Made by a program: the position numbers and the translations under genes
Notes under the pieces: generated by a model
Seen by the model: the letters and a program-made list of their open reading frames with translations, nothing else
Databases searched by the model: none
What the model was told of the DNA's origin: nothing
Assembly: GCF_007992495.1 (NCBI RefSeq)
Contig: NZ_BKAJ01000031.1
Location: 1-64,000 of the forward strand
DNA: 64,000 nucleotides
Direction of reading: 5' to 3'
Source: Reyranella soli
GTDB taxonomy: Bacteria > Pseudomonadota > Alphaproteobacteria > Reyranellales > Reyranellaceae
In this document: piece by piece, positions 61,746 through 64,000 of the stretch
How positions within the stretch are numbered: the first letter of the stretch is position 1
Layout of the letters: every line of letters begins with the position of its first letter

Positions 61746-62834
61746 ATGAAACGAAGAGACGCGCTCCTGGGACTGACGTCGTTGGCCGCGGTGACGACGT
61801 CCGCGCGCGCCCAGGACAAGGAATCGTGGGACCAGGTGGTGGCGGCCGCTAAGAAGGAAGGCGTGCTCGTCTGGTCGTTCTTCGGGGCCCCGGGTGCGGC
61901 GACCGAGCGGCAGGCCAAGGAATTCGAGCAGCTCTACGGCATCAAGGTCGAGCTGGCGCCCGGCCGCACCGGCGACTTCGAGGCGCGCTGGAACGCCGAG
62001 CGCGCGGCCGGCAAGGCCAGCATCGATATTCGCTCCTCCGGCAGTCCGGAGAACCGGCGCCTGGCTGCCCGCGGCCTCGATCAACCCTTCGGCACGCTGC
62101 CGGCCGCCGTCGAGCCCGGCGTTCCCTGGATCCTCGATCCGCTGGTCGACGTGAAGGCCGGTAACGGCCATACGCTGATGACCAGCGCCGGCGGCTACTA
62201 CATCCTGGTCAACAACAAGATCTGTCCGCCGGCGGGAGGCCCGCGCGGCTACAAGGACCTCGAGGATCCGAAGTACAAGGGCCTCATCGTGCTCTCCGAG
62301 CCGATCGGACCGTCGCCGGGATCGCGCTGGGCGGCCTACGCCTGGAAAGCCTATGGCGACGATCACCTGCGCAAGGTGATCGACAACGTGAAGGCGCTGA
62401 CGCGGGCCGAGATCGAGGCGCCGAAGCAGATCGCCCGCGGCGAGTACGGCATCTTCATCCATCCGACACAGGTCGGCGCGGCGGACATCTGGAAGCTGCC
62501 CAAGCCGCACCCGTTCCGGCTCGTGGTTCCCGATGACGGCGTGATGCTGCTCTTCGGCGGCACGAGCCTGCTGAAGGACGCCCCGCACCCCAACGCCGCC
62601 CGAGTGTTCATGAACTACGCGCTCACCAAGTCGGCGCAACAGATCAATGCCGACGATCCGGGCGGGCCGTTCATCCGCCGCGACGTCACGCCCAAGGTCC
62701 CGGAGCTGGCGCACTTCGCGACGGCCAAGCCGTTCCCCAACAATCCCGACACCTACGAGTTCGGCTCGAAGTTGTTCTTCGAATGGTCGGCCAAGGCCGA
62801 GCCCTACCTGAGGGCGGCGGGGCTGAAGAAGTAG
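61746..62834 (+). CDS. Extracellular solute-binding protein (family 1, iron(III)-type)
   Basis: A 362-residue periplasmic protein with a signal peptide (MKRRDALLGLTSLAAVTTSA), the typical WDQVVAAAKKEGVLVWSFFG start of mature family 1 binding proteins and AKEFEQLYGIKVELAPGRTG near residue 58. Central blocks YKDLEDPKYKGLIVLSEPIG near residue 170 and AARVFMNYALTKSAQQINAD near residue 284 fit the FbpA/AfuA group. The iron-binding tyrosine pair of FbpA is not evident, so the ligand could be a different anion or organic compound. It lies 15 bases after the ATPase. Confidence 0.88.
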   Translation: MKRRDALLGLTSLAAVTTSARAQDKESWDQVVAAAKKEGVLVWSFFGAPGAATERQAKEFEQLYGIKVELAPGRTGDFEARWNAERAAGKASIDIRSSGSPENRRLAARGLDQPFGTLPAAVEPGVPWILDPLVDVKAGNGHTLMTSAGGYYILVNNKICPPAGGPRGYKDLEDPKYKGLIVLSEPIGPSPGSRWAAYAWKAYGDDHLRKVIDNVKALTRAEIEAPKQIARGEYGIFIHPTQVGAADIWKLPKPHPFRLVVPDDGVMLLFGGTSLLKDAPHPNAARVFMNYALTKSAQQINADDPGGPFIRRDVTPKVPELAHFATAKPFPNNPDTYEFGSKLFFEWSAKAEPYLRAAGLKK

Positions 62835-62837
62835 CGG

Positions 62838-64000
62838 ATGGCGACGGCGGATAGCTCGATCGGCCAGCCGGCAGAGCAGGTCGCGGGTGGACGGCCGCGC
62901 CGCGGCCCGCGGCTGGAGACGCTGCTGCCGGCGGGCCTCACCGTGCTGGTCGCGCTGCTCGTCCTCTACCCGATGGGCATGGTCGTGTTCGGCACCTTCT
63001 GGAGTGCCGCGCCCGGCCAGCCCGGTGCGTTCACCCTGGAAAACTGGCGAAGCGTGCTCGGGGACCCGGTCACCTTCGAGGTGCTGCTGACCAGTCTCGC
63101 CATTGCGATCCCGCGCACCCTGCTGGCGCTGGTGCTGGCCACGGTCTTCGCCTGGTGCATCGCGCGCACCAACACGCCGGCCAAGCGCCTGCTCGAGGGC
63201 CTTCTCGTCTTCATGTTCTTCCTGCCCGAGCTGCCCTGGGTGCTGGCGTGGATGCTGCTGGGCGCGCCCAATGTTGGACTGCTCAATCAGTGGCTGGGCG
63301 CGCTGGTCCCCGGCGGCGAGGGCCTGATCGACGTCTATTCCTATGGCGGCCTGATCGTGCTGGGCGCGGCGCGCTCGGCGCCGGTGCTGTTCCTGTTCAT
63401 CCATCCGGCCCTGCTGGCCATGGACGCCACGCTCGAGGAGGCGGCGCGCATGGCCGGCGCCAGCGCCTGGTGCACCGTGTGGCGCATCAACTTCCCGCTG
63501 CTGCTGCCGGCCCTGCTGGCGTCGGGCATCCTGTCGTTCGTGGTGGCGATGGAATCCTTCGAGATCCCGCAGCTGCTGGGCACACCCGCCAACATCTTCG
63601 TGTTCACGACCCGCATCTATGATCTCGCCTATGGCGGACATGTCGCCAACTTCGGCGCCGCCATGGTGCTGGCGCTGATCCTGCTGGTGCTGACCGGCAG
63701 CCTGATTGTGGTGCAGTGGCGGCTGCTGCGCGGCCGCGCCTACACCACCGTGTCGGGCCGCGGTTTCAAGGCCCAGCCGCTCGACCTGGGCGCCGGGCGC
63801 TGGGTCGCCTTTGCCGTCATCCTGGGCTTCTTCGTCGTCTTTGGCGCCCTGCCGATGGTCGTCCTGCTGCTGAACTCCTTCATGGAGCTGAGCGGCTTCA
63901 TCTCCTGGGAGATGTTCACCACCCAGCACTGGGCCAATGCCCTGGGGCGCGAGGAGGTGCTGAAATCGATCCGCGACACGCTCATGGTCGGCATCGCCGC
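62838..64000 (+). CDS. ABC transporter permease, fused two-domain type (partial, runs off the window)
   Basis: A reading frame opens at ATG 62838, three bases after the binding-protein stop, and stays open to the window edge (387 codons visible). It is strongly hydrophobic. The first permease domain spans about residues 40-300, with the ATPase-contact loop LEEAARMAGASAWCTVWRIN near residue 200; a second begins near residue 315 (WVAFAVILGFFVVFGALPMV). This two-domain form is usual for FbpB-like iron(III) and phosphonate transporters. It completes the ATPase/SBP/permease operon. Confidence 0.85.
   Translation, partial: MATADSSIGQPAEQVAGGRPRRGPRLETLLPAGLTVLVALLVLYPMGMVVFGTFWSAAPGQPGAFTLENWRSVLGDPVTFEVLLTSLAIAIPRTLLALVLATVFAWCIARTNTPAKRLLEGLLVFMFFLPELPWVLAWMLLGAPNVGLLNQWLGALVPGGEGLIDVYSYGGLIVLGAARSAPVLFLFIHPALLAMDATLEEAARMAGASAWCTVWRINFPLLLPALLASGILSFVVAMESFEIPQLLGTPANIFVFTTRIYDLAYGGHVANFGAAMVLALILLVLTGSLIVVQWRLLRGRAYTTVSGRGFKAQPLDLGAGRWVAFAVILGFFVVFGALPMVVLLLNSFMELSGFISWEMFTTQHWANALGREEVLKSIRDTLMVGIA

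Noticed and set aside
60405..63929. A 1174-codon minus-strand frame opposite the last ABC operon
   Set aside because: It is a GC-driven antisense frame rich in Arg, Gln, His and Gly. The plus strand encodes a canonical ATPase, binding protein and permease across the same span.

Overview
The window is GC-rich, densely coded bacterial DNA. Its gene content points to a soil or plant-associated alphaproteobacterium: the aerobic (CobG-type) cobalamin pathway, long ATGA-coupled operons, many luciferase-like (LLM) flavin monooxygenases, TauD-type dioxygenases and dispersed palindromic repeats containing 'cctgagcgaagcgaagga'. A Reyranella- or Bradyrhizobium-like genome is my inference; no rRNA or other marker gene confirms it.

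Layout. (1) 30-12412: a cobalamin operon cobN-G-H-I-J-(K)-L-E-M-A-B-bluB, almost every junction a 4-base start/stop overlap, with cobK on the opposite strand inside it. (2) 12446-18324: a cobalamin riboswitch, then an unassigned methyltransferase-like gene and the B12 uptake genes btuB-btuF-btuC-btuD. (3) 18485-25803: a peptide/nickel-type ABC transporter (SBP, two permeases, fused double ATPase) coupled to an LLM monooxygenase and two carboxymuconolactone-decarboxylase/AhpD-fold proteins. (4) 25864-31047: a hemerythrin, a ROK-family protein whose halves appear circularly permuted, an esterase, a GMC oxidoreductase and a small membrane protein. (5) 31210-38950: a very large modular glycoside hydrolase gene (CBM2, Calx-beta, GH5, Calx-beta, CBM2, FN3, GH18) cut in two by one in-frame amber codon, divergent from a LytS/LytTR-type two-component pair. 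(6) 39050-49467: catabolic genes (alpha/beta hydrolase, three LLM enzymes, a two-subunit molybdenum hydroxylase, TauD-like, NIPSNAP, VOC and NTF2-like proteins). (7) 49482-55063: a sulfonate-type ABC transporter and a divergent TauD/CmcJ-like operon. Between them lie two very short ORFs with runs of Cys codons, one on each strand, which look like cysteine-sensing leader peptides. (8) 55222-64000: an FAD monooxygenase, an LLM enzyme, an AraC regulator, a Rieske dioxygenase (alpha and beta) and an iron/phosphonate-type ABC transporter running off the end.

The genes form two themes: complete-looking B12 synthesis plus salvage, and scavenging and oxidation of organic (probably sulfur-containing or aromatic) compounds. 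The most unusual signals are the paired Cys leader ORFs at 52.3-52.8 kb, the amber-split GH5/GH18 gene, the permuted ROK protein, the 33-residue membrane micro-ORF coupled to the sulfonate transporter and the antisense cobK sharing a CATG start with cobL. I saw no tRNA, rRNA, CRISPR array, transposase or phage gene.
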